Shown: in pieces, positions 1-12,629 of the stretch
Layout of the letters: each line of letters begins with the position of its first letter
How positions within the stretch are numbered: position 1 is the first letter of the stretch
From: Actinomycetes bacterium
GTDB lineage: Bacteria > Actinomycetota > Actinomycetes > Actinomycetales > Cellulomonadaceae
DNA length: 20,263 nucleotides
Reading direction: 5' to 3'
Assembly: GCA_021793115.1 (NCBI GenBank)
Contig: JAJYTJ010000063.1
Location: 1-20,263, forward strand
Translations under genes and position numbers: made by a program
The notes under the pieces: generated by a model
Told to the model about the DNA's origin: nothing
Databases searched by the model: none
The model's input: the letters and a program-made list of their open reading frames with translations, nothing else

Positions 1-45
1 AAGGCCACCGACGAGCTCGAGCGGGCCGGCGGCACGTTCGCCTGA
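1..45 (+). CDS. C-terminal end of an upstream gene (partial, unidentified)
   Basis: The window opens in an open frame that reads KATDELERAGGTFA and stops at TGA 43-45. Codon use is typical of the surrounding genes (G or C in nearly all third positions), so this is probably the last 15 codons of a real gene. The tail is too short to assign to a family. It lies 104 bp before acnA on the same strand, and the gap between them carries its own palindromic regulatory candidate, so read-through into acnA is not required. Confidence 0.5.
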   Translation, partial: KATDELERAGGTFA

Positions 46-75
46 CGAGACGTTGGCGCCGGGCCGCCGCGAGCG

Positions 76-90
76 ACCCCGGTCCGGGGT
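76..90. terminator. Possible short stem-loop after the upstream gene
   Basis: ACCCCGG and CCGGGGT flank a single T, giving a compact GC-rich self-complementary element just after the stop codon at 45. A real hairpin would need to open the inner pairs for a loop, leaving about five pairs, and no U-tract follows. It is weak as a terminator and may be chance in high-GC DNA. Confidence 0.2.
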
Positions 91-99
91 GCCCGGTGA

Positions 100-117
100 T
101 ATCTTGATGTCGAGATA
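100..117. promoter_or_regulatory. Imperfect 18-bp palindrome upstream of acnA
   Basis: TATCTTGATGTCGAGATA is an imperfect inverted repeat: the outer TATCT/AGATA and the GA/TC pairs match across the dyad. It stands out because it is AT-rich inside very GC-rich DNA, and it lies 32 bp before the acnA start. Its position fits an operator overlapping the acnA promoter. I cannot name the regulator from sequence alone. Confidence 0.45.
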
Positions 118-149
118 ATCCCCCGGAACGACCCGGAGAAGGAGCCGCA

Positions 150-2894
<2,745 letters not shown>

Positions 2895-3327
2895 GACCTG
2901 ACCGCAACCCGGCCGCGCGCAAGGCTGGCCCTGCCGGCGGCATGGTCAGGGCATGGGACACAGGCGAGCAGCGGCCGGGTTGGTCGCGTGCGGGCCCGGG
3001 CTCGGGGCGTGCCCGGGTGGGGGAGCGGCCCCGCCCGGGGCTGTACCTCGGCCAGGCGTGGCGGCAGGCGGTGCTCACGCTCGACGAGCTGGGCACCCGG
3101 GCGGCCGCGGTCACCGAGCTCGGGGTGGCGGGCGACCGTCGGCGCTCCTGCCCGGCCGCTGCTCGTCGACCGGCCCTACCTGGTCGTCGTCGGCGACGGC
3201 GTGACCGGCTGGCCGCTGTTCCTGGCCTCGGTGCTCGACCCGCGGGGCTGAGGGCCGCGGTCGGCGTGGGCGCGGCGACGTGCGTGTCCGCTGGACGCGC
3301 GCGCCCTCGGGGGTGAGGGTGGGCGCC
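2895..3327. other. 433-bp gap between acnA and the ABC operon
   Basis: Apart from the serpin remnant in its second half, I see no intact gene here. The stretch 2895-3037 is GC-rich with no convincing coding pattern, strong hairpin or clear promoter. The ABC operon promoter should lie between 3252 and 3327, but no consensus hexamers are evident. Confidence 0.5.
3038..3251 (+). pseudogene. Decayed serpin C-terminus (reactive-loop hinge to C-terminal strands), frameshifted
   Basis: In one frame from 3038 the DNA reads GLYLGQAWRQAVLTLDELGT followed by RAAAVTELGVAGDR. This resembles the strand and reactive-centre-loop hinge of serpins, where HKAVLTIDEKGTEAA is typical. After about 3131-3156 the match continues in a different frame as RPLLVDRPYLVVVGDGVTGW and PLFLASVLDPRG, ending at TGA 3249-3251. 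That is the usual serpin C-terminal pair of strands ending in a VxxP motif. The net frame change equals one inserted or two deleted bases. Nothing upstream in 2895-3037 resembles the missing body of roughly 300 residues. This is therefore a remnant rather than a working protease inhibitor. The call rests on motif recognition, not on an alignment search. Confidence 0.7.
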
Positions 3328-4245
3328 GTGACCACGTCCCCGCCCGTGCTGTCGTTGCGCGGCGTCCGCAAGGTGTACCCGGCGGCCGCCCCCGTCGTCG
3401 CGGTCGACGGCATCGACCTGACGGTCGCGGCGGGCGAGATCGTGGCGGTCCTCGGCCCGAACGGCGCCGGCAAGACGACGACGCTCGACATGGTGCTGGG
3501 GCTCGTCGCCCCCACCGCGGGGACGGTCGAGGTGCTCGGGGGCGCGCCGGAGGCGGCCGCGCGCGGCGGCAAGGTCTCGGCCGTGCTCCAGTCGGGGGGC
3601 CTGCTGCGCGACCTCACCGTCGGGGAGACGGTGCTGGCGGTGGCGGCGCTGCACCGTGCGCAGCACCGCGTCGACGTCGTCATGGCGCGCGCCGGCATCG
3701 CGGACCTCGCGCGCCGCAAGGTGCGGGCCTGCTCGGGCGGCGAGCAGCAGCGCCTGCGGTTCGCGCTGGCGCTGCTGCCGGACCCCCAGGTGCTGGTGCT
3801 CGACGAGCCCACGGCGGGGATGGACGTGGGTGCCCGGCGCTCGTTCTGGGAGACCATGCACGAGGAGACCCGTGAGGGCCGCACCGTCCTCTTCGCGACC
3901 CACTACCTCGAGGAGGCGCAGGCGTTCGCGCCGCGGACCGTCCTCATCGACCACGGGCGCATCCTCGCGGACGGGCCGACCGCCGAGCTGCGCAGCCTCG
4001 TCGGCGACCGCACCGTGCTGGCGACGGTGCCCGGCGCCGACGACGACCTGCTGGGGCGGCTGCGCGCGGTGCCCGGTGTGCGCGAGGTGCACCGCGAGGG
4101 TGACCGGGTGACGGTCAACGGCACGTCGTCGGACGAGGTCGCCCGGCTCGTGCTCACCGAGCTCGGTGGGCACGACCTCGAGATCGCCGCCCCGACGCTG
4201 GAGTCGGCGTTCCTGGCGCTGACGGGGGAGGGGCGGTCCCGGTGA
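3328..4245 (+). CDS. ABC transporter ATP-binding protein (ABC-2 exporter type)
   Basis: A 305-residue cytoplasmic ATPase that should pair with the membrane protein encoded just downstream. Motifs in order: Walker A GPNGAGKT (residues 43-50, Lys49), an ABC signature CSGGEQQR beginning at Cys135 (LSGG replaced by CSGG), Walker B VLVLDEP with Glu160, and the switch His192 in ATHYLEEA. A C-terminal extension of about 90 residues, typical of drug or antibiotic exporters of the DrrA/CcmA kind, follows. In-frame GTG codons exist at 3280, 3313 and 3319. GTG 3328 is preferred because GGGTGAGGG (3311-3319) lies 8 bp upstream and the protein then begins close to the ABC fold. The substrate cannot be told from sequence. 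The end overlaps the permease start by 4 bp, so the two are translationally coupled. Confidence 0.92.
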   Translation: MTTSPPVLSLRGVRKVYPAAAPVVAVDGIDLTVAAGEIVAVLGPNGAGKTTTLDMVLGLVAPTAGTVEVLGGAPEAAARGGKVSAVLQSGGLLRDLTVGETVLAVAALHRAQHRVDVVMARAGIADLARRKVRACSGGEQQRLRFALALLPDPQVLVLDEPTAGMDVGARRSFWETMHEETREGRTVLFATHYLEEAQAFAPRTVLIDHGRILADGPTAELRSLVGDRTVLATVPGADDDLLGRLRAVPGVREVHREGDRVTVNGTSSDEVARLVLTELGGHDLEIAAPTLESAFLALTGEGRSR

Positions 4246-4994
4246 ACGCGACCTACTTGCGGATCGATCTAGTACGGCAGTTGCGTGACGGGATGTACAT
4301 CTCGTTCGTCATCGCGTTGCCCGTGGTGATGTACCTGCTGTTCGGCACGGCGTTCGGCGCGAGCGCGGACGTGGTGGGTCGCGGCGACACGCGGCTCTAC
4401 GTCATGAGCGCGATGGCGGCGTACGGCGCCTCGGTCGGCGCCACGTCGATCGCCGCCTCGGCCGCGATGGAGCTGCTGCAGGGCTGGGGCCGCCAGCTCG
4501 CGCTGACGCCGCTGCGGCCGCCGGGGTTCGTCGCGACCAAGGTGGTCGTGGCACTGTCGGTCTCGGCCGTCGGCGCGCTGGCGGTCATGGCCGTCGGTGC
4601 GGGGACCGGTGCGCGCGCCACGTCGGCGTGGGTGTGGGTCGCGACGTTCCTCATCACCTGGCTGGGGTCGTCTTTGTTCGCGCTCTACGGGCTCGTCGTC
4701 GCGCAGCTGTTCCACTCCGAGAGCGCCATCGGCGTGGCGTCGGCGTCGCTCGTCGTCTGGGCGTTCTTCGGCAACCTGTTCGTGCCGCTGTCCGGCACCG
4801 TGCAGCAGATCGCGCGGTGGACGCCGATGTACGGCTACGCGGGGCTGGCCCGTTGGCCGCAGATGCAGGGCCGGTCGGTGACGGGCACGCACGTGGACCC
4901 GCTGTGGTCGCTCGTCGTCAACTGGGTGGCGTGGGCCGCGGTGTTCGCCGTGCTGGCGACCTGGGCCACGCGCCGCGGCCGCGCCCGCCAGTGA
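4242..4994 (+). CDS. ABC-2 type transporter permease
   Basis: A 250-residue integral membrane protein with about six hydrophobic segments, near residues 19-40, 53-75, 98-120, 129-155, 162-185 and 221-241. This is the standard ABC-2 topology with a short cytoplasmic N-terminus. The conserved ABC-2 region around FFGNLFVPLSG (175-185), followed by a TPMYGYAGLARW stretch, is recognisable. The GTG start at 4242 overlaps the ATPase stop as GTGA and has a purine-rich GGGGGAGGGG upstream. It forms an exporter with the 3328-4245 ATPase. Such pairs often sit next to a DesK-like two-component system, but none is present here. The cargo is unknown. The gene ends at a convergent, repeat-rich gap. Confidence 0.9.
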   Translation: MNATYLRIDLVRQLRDGMYISFVIALPVVMYLLFGTAFGASADVVGRGDTRLYVMSAMAAYGASVGATSIAASAAMELLQGWGRQLALTPLRPPGFVATKVVVALSVSAVGALAVMAVGAGTGARATSAWVWVATFLITWLGSSLFALYGLVVAQLFHSESAIGVASASLVVWAFFGNLFVPLSGTVQQIARWTPMYGYAGLARWPQMQGRSVTGTHVDPLWSLVVNWVAWAAVFAVLATWATRRGRARQ

Positions 4995-5030
4995 CGCTCA
5001 TGCCCCCGCCGCCACGGTCGAGCGCCCCCC

Positions 5031-5115
5031 GTGACGGCCCCCATTGACGGTGCCCCCACTGACGGTGCCCCCCACTGACGGTGCCCCCCACTGACGGTGC
5101 TCCGTGCCCCCCGCG
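5031..5115. repeat. Short tandem repeat, unit about 16 bp (TGACGGTGCCCCCCAC)
   Basis: TGACGG occurs at 5032, 5045, 5060, 5076 and 5092, with spacings of 13, 15, 16 and 16 bp. It is followed each time by GCCCCC or TGCCCCCxAC. The last two full units are identical and the first copies are degenerate. The array lies immediately after the permease stop codon, in a convergent intergenic gap. The repeats touch each other with no unique spacers, so this is not a CRISPR. Slippage-generated repeats or an RNA-level element are both possible. Confidence 0.75.
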
Positions 5116-5139
5116 GCCCGTCGAGCGCCCCGAGTGGCG

Positions 5140-5198
5140 TTCAGTGGAGTGATCTGACATCCCCGTGCGGCGTGTCGGTGCGTGTCGGCTCCACTGAA
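5140..5198. repeat. Inverted repeat TTCAGTGGAG / CTCCACTGAA
   Basis: TTCAGTGGAG (5140-5149) and its exact complement CTCCACTGAA (5189-5198) flank 39 bp. TGACAT (5155-5160) and ATGTCA (5198-5203) form a second, offset inverted pair. The element sits between the convergent ABC permease and phosphotransferase genes, where a terminator or a dispersed intergenic repeat is expected. The wide loop and lack of a U-tract make a simple terminator less convincing. Confidence 0.55.
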
Positions 5199-5251
5199 TG
5201 TCAGGTGGCTCCAGGTGGGGGACCGGCGGCTCCACTCGGACGCGATGGCGC

Positions 5252-6166
5252 TCAGGTGGCTGTGGTCGACGTCAGCTCGCGGAGCGCGTGGGCCCCGGCC
5301 GTGGCCAGGCTGTCGACGACAGCCAGGCCCGGGTGCTCACGGGGGTGGGCCTCGTACGTCGGGACGAGTGCCGCCGCCCACGCCCGTGCGCGGGTCCGCA
5401 GCGAGGCCACCTCGTCGCGCGCGAGCGGGGAGGCCGCGGCGTAGGCCTCCCAGAACCGGTCGCGGCCGGCCGCCGTGAACGTCGCCCAGGTGGTCCCGAG
5501 GTCGGCCGCCGGGTCACCGGACGTGACGTCACCGAAGTCGAGGATCGCCGCGAGGTGCCCGCCGGCGGCCAGCAGGTTCGCCGGGTGAGGGTCCCCGTGC
5601 AGCCACACGGCCGGGCCGCGCCACCCCGGCGCCGCCAGCCCGTCACCCCAGGAGGCGAGGAGCGCGCCGTGCGCCGGGTGGCCCGCCAGGCGCGCGCGGA
5701 TCACCTCGTCACGCGCGGCGAGCGGCACGCCGCGGAACGGATTGACCGGCGCGCCGGCCGGGGCCGGGCGGTGCAGCGCGGCGAGCGCCGCTGCCAGCTC
5801 CGGTGCCCAGGCGTCCCGCTCGTGGGCCGTGAGCTCGTCGGACGGCCGCCCGGCGAGCCACGGCACGACGCTCCACGCCCACGGGAAGCCCGCGCCCGGG
5901 CGGCCGACGCGCACCGGCGCGGGGACCGGGACGGGGAGCGCAGGCGCGAGGGACGTCAGCCACCGTTGCTCGTGCTCGACGAGCGGGGCGGCGGACGCCC
6001 GGGCGGGCAGGCGCACGGCCAGGTGCTCGCCCAGGCGGAAGGTGACGTTGTCCCAGCCCTGCGCCGCGCGGACCAGGGGCAGGTCGACGAGGTCGGGGTG
6101 CTGCTCAGCGAGCAGCGCCCGGACCAGGGGCTCGCGGATCTCGAGCTCGTGCCGCGGGTGGGTCAC
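5252..6166 (-). CDS. Aminoglycoside phosphotransferase-fold (APH family) kinase
   Basis: A 304-residue soluble protein of the protein-kinase-like phosphotransferase family (APH/choline kinase). The catalytic loop WLHGDPHPANLL has His190, Asp192 and Asn197. The metal-binding ILDFGDV follows with Asp210. The N-lobe (about residues 30-105) has GWDN and VRLPAR in place of the canonical nucleotide-binding strand. An in-frame GTG at 6193 exists, but GTG 6166 is chosen because it overlaps the upstream Nudix stop as GTGA, the same junction seen twice more in this operon. Real substrates in this family include aminoglycosides, macrolides, homoserine, fructosamines and others. Nothing here shows it confers resistance, and its place in a nucleotide/CoA housekeeping operon suggests a small metabolite. 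It is the last gene of the operon. Confidence 0.88.
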   Translation of the reverse strand: MTHPRHELEIREPLVRALLAEQHPDLVDLPLVRAAQGWDNVTFRLGEHLAVRLPARASAAPLVEHEQRWLTSLAPALPVPVPAPVRVGRPGAGFPWAWSVVPWLAGRPSDELTAHERDAWAPELAAALAALHRPAPAGAPVNPFRGVPLAARDEVIRARLAGHPAHGALLASWGDGLAAPGWRGPAVWLHGDPHPANLLAAGGHLAAILDFGDVTSGDPAADLGTTWATFTAAGRDRFWEAYAAASPLARDEVASLRTRARAWAAALVPTYEAHPREHPGLAVVDSLATAGAHALRELTSTTAT

Positions 6167-6863
6167 GGCGAGACCCGGCGGTCGCGGGGCCACGGGCGCG
6201 TCCAGCCCAGTGCGTCGAACATGCCGTCGAGCACGAGCGCGGTGAAGCCCCAGACGAGGACGCCGGCCACCTCGAACGCGGGCGTGCGGACCGTGGCGTC
6301 ACCGCGGCGGTGCTCCACGACCGCCCGGTTGGCCGGTTCCAGCAGGTCGGCGACCGGGACGCGGAACACGTCGACCGTCTCCGCGTGGTCCACGGCGGCC
6401 ACCGCGGACGGGCGCGCCCACCACGCCGGGACGGGCGTGACGCGGTGGTTGCTCACCGGCAGCGCGAGGTCGGCGAGCGTGCCGAGCACCTCGACGCCGG
6501 CCGGGTCGAGCCCGGTCTCCTCGACCGCCTCGCGCACCGCGGCCTGCTCCGGGGTCTCGCCGGGCTCCAGCCCGCCGCCGGGGAACGACACCTGCCCCGG
6601 GTGGTGCCCGAGCGTGGCCGCGCGCCGCTGGAGGAGCACGTCGAGGTCCGCCGGCACGGGACCGCCGGCCCGGGCCGGGACGTCGTCCAGCCGGCCGAAG
6701 AGCACGAGGACGGCGGCGTGCCGCGCCGTCGCCGGGGCGGGCAGGACCCGCGAGGCCTCGACGCGCCACGTGAGGCCGCGCCGCACGAGCCCGGTGAGCG
6801 CGGCGAGCGCGTCCGCGTCGGACGCTGCGGCCGTCACCGGCGCGCCGTCGGAGGCCGCGCCCG

Positions 6864-6867
<4 letters not shown>
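6163..6867 (-). CDS. Nudix hydrolase, CoA diphosphatase (NudL) type
   Basis: A 234-residue hydrolase. The Nudix box fits the pattern G-x5-E-x7-RE-x2-EE-x-G-U exactly: Gly98, Glu104, Arg112, Glu113, Glu116, Glu117 and Gly119. Just before it, VLLQRRAATLGHHPGQVSFPGG matches the extra UPF0035 motif (LLxxRSxxLxxHxGQxxFPGG) that marks CoA pyrophosphatases. The expected reaction is therefore CoA or acyl-CoA cleavage to phosphopantetheine and 3',5'-ADP. The start GTG 6867 overlaps the amidotransferase stop codon as GTGA. The frame stays open far upstream, but that stretch is antisense-like shadow of the amidotransferase. A short Ala-rich tail (residues 1-20) precedes the domain. CoA turnover is inferred from the motif; other nucleoside diphosphates cannot be excluded. 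Confidence 0.9.
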
Positions 6868-9157
<2,290 letters not shown>

Positions 9158-10393
9158 CTACGGGCCCTGGGCGAGAACCGGCTGCAGCTCGGCCTGGACG
9201 GCCTTGAGGATCCCGGCGGGGTCGCCCGAGGCCAGGCCCTTGAGCCGGGCGTCAAGGTCGGCGACCACGGGAGCCGTGCCGTGCAGCGTGAGGGGGTTGC
9301 TCGCGAAGGTCTCCGAGTCGCTGAAGGCCCGCCGGTCCGGGAAGGCGGACAGGTATGCCGCCGTGGCCGCCTGGGCGGACGGCAGCGCGCCGTACGCGGT
9401 GGCGAAGGTGGCCTCGCGGGCCGGGTTGGTGAGGTAGGTGACCAGGTCGATCGCCTTGGCCGGCAGCGTGGAGGCGGCGGCGATGCCCCAGCACCGGGAG
9501 AACTGCAGCGTGCCCAGCCCGGCCGGGCCCGCCGGGAGCGGGACCACCCGGTACGGCGTGCCGGGCCCGAGTGCCGCGGTGACCCAGGTGCCCGCGATCG
9601 TCATCGCGGCCTTGCCCGCGTTGAAGGCCTCGGTGCCGGAGGCCGCGCCCAGCGAGGACGCGTAGGCGAACGTGCCGTCGACGAGGTGCTGCTTGACGTA
9701 CGTGAGCGCCGCGACGTTCGCGGCGCTGTCAACCGTGGCGGTCTTGCCGTCCGGCGCCACCAGCGCGCCCCCGGCCTGCGCCATGAAGACGCCGATGCGG
9801 TCGTACGTCCCGTCGAAGGCCAGCCCGACGCGCCCGGTGGTCGTCAGCCGCTTGGCGTCCGCGGCGAGCTGGTCCCACGTGGCGGGCACGGCCGCCGCGG
9901 GGAGACCGGCCGCGCTCCAGTCCGCGGTGTTGATGACGAGGGCCAGCGTCGAGGTGTCGCGTGGCGCGCAGTAGAGCTTGCCCTGGTAGGTGAACTGCTG
10001 CACGAGCGAGCCGGAGAAGTCCGACACCGCGCCGAGCTTGTCGCCGTAGGGGAGCAGGGCACCGCGCGCGGCGTACCCGGCGAAGTTCTCGGCGCTGACG
10101 TCGAAGACGTCCGGCGGCTTGCCCGACGCGAGGTCCTGCGCGAGCTCCTGGTCGATGTTGGTGGCGGCGCGCACGGTCGCGCGCGTGCCGGACGCGGCCG
10201 ACCAGGCCGCTACCGCCTGCGTGACGGCCTGCGTCTCGGCGGCGCCCGACGACGCGATGAGGACGGTGAGCGACGCCCCGGTGGCCCCGGGGGCGGGCAC
10301 GGCGGTGGGCCCGGAGGCGCAGGCGGCGAGCGTCGCGATGCTGGCGAGCGCGCCGAGCGTGCAAAGTCGTCGTGTCGTGGCCCGACCTCGCAT
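9158..10393 (-). CDS. Extracellular solute-binding lipoprotein (sugar ABC type, family 1)
   Basis: A 411-residue exported lipoprotein. The signal peptide runs from RGRATTRRL through a hydrophobic core to the lipobox LAAC with Cys25, followed by a Gly/Pro/Ala linker. The mature part has the look of family 1 carbohydrate-binding proteins: [20 protein letters not shown], then [20 protein letters not shown], then [13 protein letters not shown], then a C-terminal helix-rich lobe with [20 protein letters not shown]. It should capture an oligosaccharide or similar solute outside the membrane and deliver it to an importer. No MalF/MalG-type permeases or sugar-type ATPase lie within the window, so it is an orphan here. 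ATG 10393 is supported by GGCGAGGAG just upstream. It is 60 bp ahead of guaB1 on the same strand, and co-transcription is possible but unproven. Confidence 0.88.
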   Translation of the reverse strand: MRGRATTRRLCTLGALASIATLAACASGPTAVPAPGATGASLTVLIASSGAAETQAVTQAVAAWSAASGTRATVRAATNIDQELAQDLASGKPPDVFDVSAENFAGYAARGALLPYGDKLGAVSDFSGSLVQQFTYQGKLYCAPRDTSTLALVINTADWSAAGLPAAAVPATWDQLAADAKRLTTTGRVGLAFDGTYDRIGVFMAQAGGALVAPDGKTATVDSAANVAALTYVKQHLVDGTFAYASSLGAASGTEAFNAGKAAMTIAGTWVTAALGPGTPYRVVPLPAGPAGLGTLQFSRCWGIAAASTLPAKAIDLVTYLTNPAREATFATAYGALPSAQAATAAYLSAFPDRRAFSDSETFASNPLTLHGTAPVVADLDARLKGLASGDPAGILKAVQAELQPVLAQGP

Positions 10394-10504
10394 GCACCGC
10401 TCCTCGCCGTCCGCTCGCCCGTGGGCGCTCCCGCCCCGACGCTAGGCGGCTCGCCGCTCGTTCGCACGACGGGCCCGTTGGTGCGCCACCGCGCCCGTGA
10501 CGTC

Positions 10505-10538
10505 TTACAGTGGACGGCCGGTTACAGTAGACGGCCGG
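10505..10538. repeat. Two tandem 17-bp copies of TTACAGT(G/A)GACGGCCGG
   Basis: Copies at 10505-10521 and 10522-10538 differ at one base only and abut exactly. They sit in the 213-bp divergent gap between the solute-binding protein gene and dxs, about 70 bp before the dxs start. Each contains TACAGT, which would pass as a -10 element for dxs, though no good -35 lies 16-19 bp upstream. They could be a doubled operator, twin promoters or a recent tandem duplication. Confidence 0.7.
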
Positions 10539-10606
10539 GCGTGGCCGCGCCCGACGCCCGCCGGACCAGCGGAGGGCAGCGTCGCCCGGAGTGCACGGAG
10601 GTGGGT

Positions 10607-12493
10607 GTGGGTCTGCTCGAGGCGATCCGCTCCCCCGCCGACGTGCGCCGCCTCACGTCGCGGCAGCTCGACGCGCTCGCCGCCGAGATCCGGCACTTCC
10701 TCGTCGCGGAGGTGTCGCGCACGGGCGGCCACCTCGGTCCCAACCTGGGCGTGGTGGAGCTGACCATCGCGCTGCACCGCGTGTTCGAGTCACCGCGAGA
10801 CACGATCGTCTTCGACACCGGCCACCAGGCCTATGTCCACAAGCTCCTCACCGGGCGCAGCGACTTCTCCCGGCTGCGCCGTTCCGGCGGCCTGTCGGGG
10901 TACCCGAGCCGGTCCGAGTCGGTGCACGACGTGGTGGAGAACTCGCACGCGTCGGCCGCGCTGAGCTGGGCGGACGGCATCGCGAAGGCCAACGAGCTGC
11001 GCGGCCAGCCGCAGCGCTACGTCGTGGCGGTCGTCGGCGACGGGGCGCTCACGGGCGGCATGGCCTGGGAGGCGCTCAACAACATCGCGGCGGGCCAGGA
11101 CCGCCGGCTCGTCGTCGTCGTCAACGACAACGGCCGTTCGTACGCGCCGACGATCGGCGGCCTGGCGCGCCACCTGGACGCGCTGCGCACCGCGCGCTCG
11201 TACGAGTCGGTGCTCTCGTGGGGCAAGTCCACGCTGCGCCGGTCGGGCGCGCCGGGGCGGATGGCCTACGACGCCCTGCACGGCCTCAAGAAGGGCGTCA
11301 AGGACATCGTCGCCCCGCAGGGCATGTTCGAGGACCTGGGTCTGAAGTACGTCGGCCCGGTGGACGGGCACGACGAGCGCGCCGTGGAGCAGGCGCTGCG
11401 CCACGCCAAGGCGTACGGCGGGCCCGTGATCGTGCACGTCATCACCGAGAAGGGGCGCGGTTACACGCCGGCCGAGCAGGACGTGGCCGACCGCTTCCAC
11501 GCCGTGGGGCAGATCCACCCGGAGACGGGCCTGCCGGTGGCGCCGTCGCGGTTCGGCTGGACCGGCGTGTTCGCGGACGAGATCGTCCGCATCGCCCGTC
11601 GCCGGCCGGACGTGGTCGCCATCACCGCGGCGATGCTGCAGCCCGTGGGCCTGGCGCCGTTCGCCGCGGAGTTCCCGGAGCGCGTGTTCGACGTGGGCAT
11701 CGCCGAGCAGCACGCCGCCACCTCCGCCGCGGGCATGGCCTTCGGCGGCCTGCACCCGGTGGTGGCCGTGTACGCGACGTTCCTCAACCGCGCGTTCGAC
11801 CAGCTCCTCATGGACGTCGCGCTGCACCGCGCGGGCGTGACCTTCGTGCTCGACCGCGCGGGCATCACGGGTGACGACGGGCCGAGCCACAACGGCATGT
11901 GGGACGTGGCGATGCTCTCCGCGGTCCCGGGCCTGCGCCTGGCGGCGCCGCGCGACGAGGAGACGCTGCGCGCGGCGCTGCGCGCCGCGGTCGACGTCGA
12001 CGACGCCCCCACGGTGGTGCGCTACCCGAAGGGCCCGGTGCCCGAGCCGGTCCCCGCGCTGGAGGACCGCGACGGCGTGGACGTGCTCGCCCGGCACGAG
12101 CCGGCGGCCCCGGAGGCCCGCCGCGTGCTGGTGGTGGGCATCGGCCCGATGGTCCCGACCGCTCTCGGCGTCGGCCGGTTGCTGGCGGCGCACGGGCTGG
12201 CCGTCACCGTGGTCGACCCCCGCTGGGCGTTGCCGGTGCCGACGGCGCTCGTCAAGCTCGTCGGCGAGCACGACCACGTGGTGTGCGTCGAGGACGGCCT
12301 CGTCGACGGGGGAGCGGGGGCGATGCTCGGGCTGCGGGCTCGTGAGCAGGGGATCGAGACCCCGGTGCGGGCGTTCGGCGTGCCGCGGCAGTTCCTGCCG
12401 CACGCCACGCGGGACGAGCTCGTCGACGCGCTGCGCCTGCGCCCCCACGACATCGCGGCCGACACGCTGGCTGCGCTCGGGGAGCCGGCGTAG
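10607..12493 (+). CDS. dxs: 1-deoxy-D-xylulose-5-phosphate synthase
   Basis: A 628-residue thiamine-diphosphate enzyme that condenses pyruvate and glyceraldehyde 3-phosphate in the first step of the MEP isoprenoid pathway. The ThDP-binding region [16 protein letters not shown] (Gly144-Asp145 onward) and VVNDN are present. So are the DXS-specific [16 protein letters not shown] near the N-terminus and YVGPVDGHD mid-protein. The catalytic Glu367 lies in GIAEQHAAT, followed by a normal transketolase C-terminal domain. Length is standard. The frame is open far upstream, but GTG 10607 is chosen because GGAGG (10596-10600) lies six bases before it; GTG 10601 is a less likely alternative. Upstream is the tandem 17-bp repeat. 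Downstream, a modest stem-loop (GCCCG/CGGGC at 12506-12520) may end transcription before the pfl promoter. It is housekeeping and unaltered. Confidence 0.97.
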   Translation: MGLLEAIRSPADVRRLTSRQLDALAAEIRHFLVAEVSRTGGHLGPNLGVVELTIALHRVFESPRDTIVFDTGHQAYVHKLLTGRSDFSRLRRSGGLSGYPSRSESVHDVVENSHASAALSWADGIAKANELRGQPQRYVVAVVGDGALTGGMAWEALNNIAAGQDRRLVVVVNDNGRSYAPTIGGLARHLDALRTARSYESVLSWGKSTLRRSGAPGRMAYDALHGLKKGVKDIVAPQGMFEDLGLKYVGPVDGHDERAVEQALRHAKAYGGPVIVHVITEKGRGYTPAEQDVADRFHAVGQIHPETGLPVAPSRFGWTGVFADEIVRIARRRPDVVAITAAMLQPVGLAPFAAEFPERVFDVGIAEQHAATSAAGMAFGGLHPVVAVYATFLNRAFDQLLMDVALHRAGVTFVLDRAGITGDDGPSHNGMWDVAMLSAVPGLRLAAPRDEETLRAALRAAVDVDDAPTVVRYPKGPVPEPVPALEDRDGVDVLARHEPAAPEARRVLVVGIGPMVPTALGVGRLLAAHGLAVTVVDPRWALPVPTALVKLVGEHDHVVCVEDGLVDGGAGAMLGLRAREQGIETPVRAFGVPRQFLPHATRDELVDALRLRPHDIAADTLAALGEPA

Positions 12494-12534
12494 CCCACCC
12501 CGGCGGCCCGGTGCGCGGGCTGGCACTCTCGGTC

Positions 12535-12554
12535 GCCGGGACGATAGTCCCGAG
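12535..12554. promoter_or_regulatory. DosR/DevR-like box upstream of the first PFL paralogue
   Basis: GCCGGGACGATAGTCCCGAG contains the perfect palindrome CGGGAC-GATA-GTCCCG (12537-12552). By hand it matches 16 of 20 positions of the mycobacterial DosR consensus TTSGGGACTWWAGTCCCSAA, including both GGGAC/GTCCC cores. It is followed at 12557-12565 by GTCCCATGT, giving GGGAC-N14-GTCCC. The pflB promoter has the same arrangement. A TACCGT at 12576-12581 is a plausible -10. A DosR-like response regulator would activate under hypoxia, which suits an oxygen-sensitive glycyl-radical enzyme. Confidence 0.6.
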
Positions 12555-12629
12555 ACGTCCCATGTATTTTCGGGATACCGTCGTGACCAGCGTCGACGCC
12601 CGGCGACGTGGGAGACCGAGGGGGCCCCG

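Noticed and set aside
5031..5115. CRISPR array
   Set aside because: The repeats are directly adjacent with no unique spacers, the unit is about 16 bp, and no cas genes are present.
5252..6166. Antibiotic resistance gene (aminoglycoside kinase)
   Set aside because: The fold is shared by many metabolic kinases, and the gene sits in a coupled housekeeping operon with no mobile-element context.
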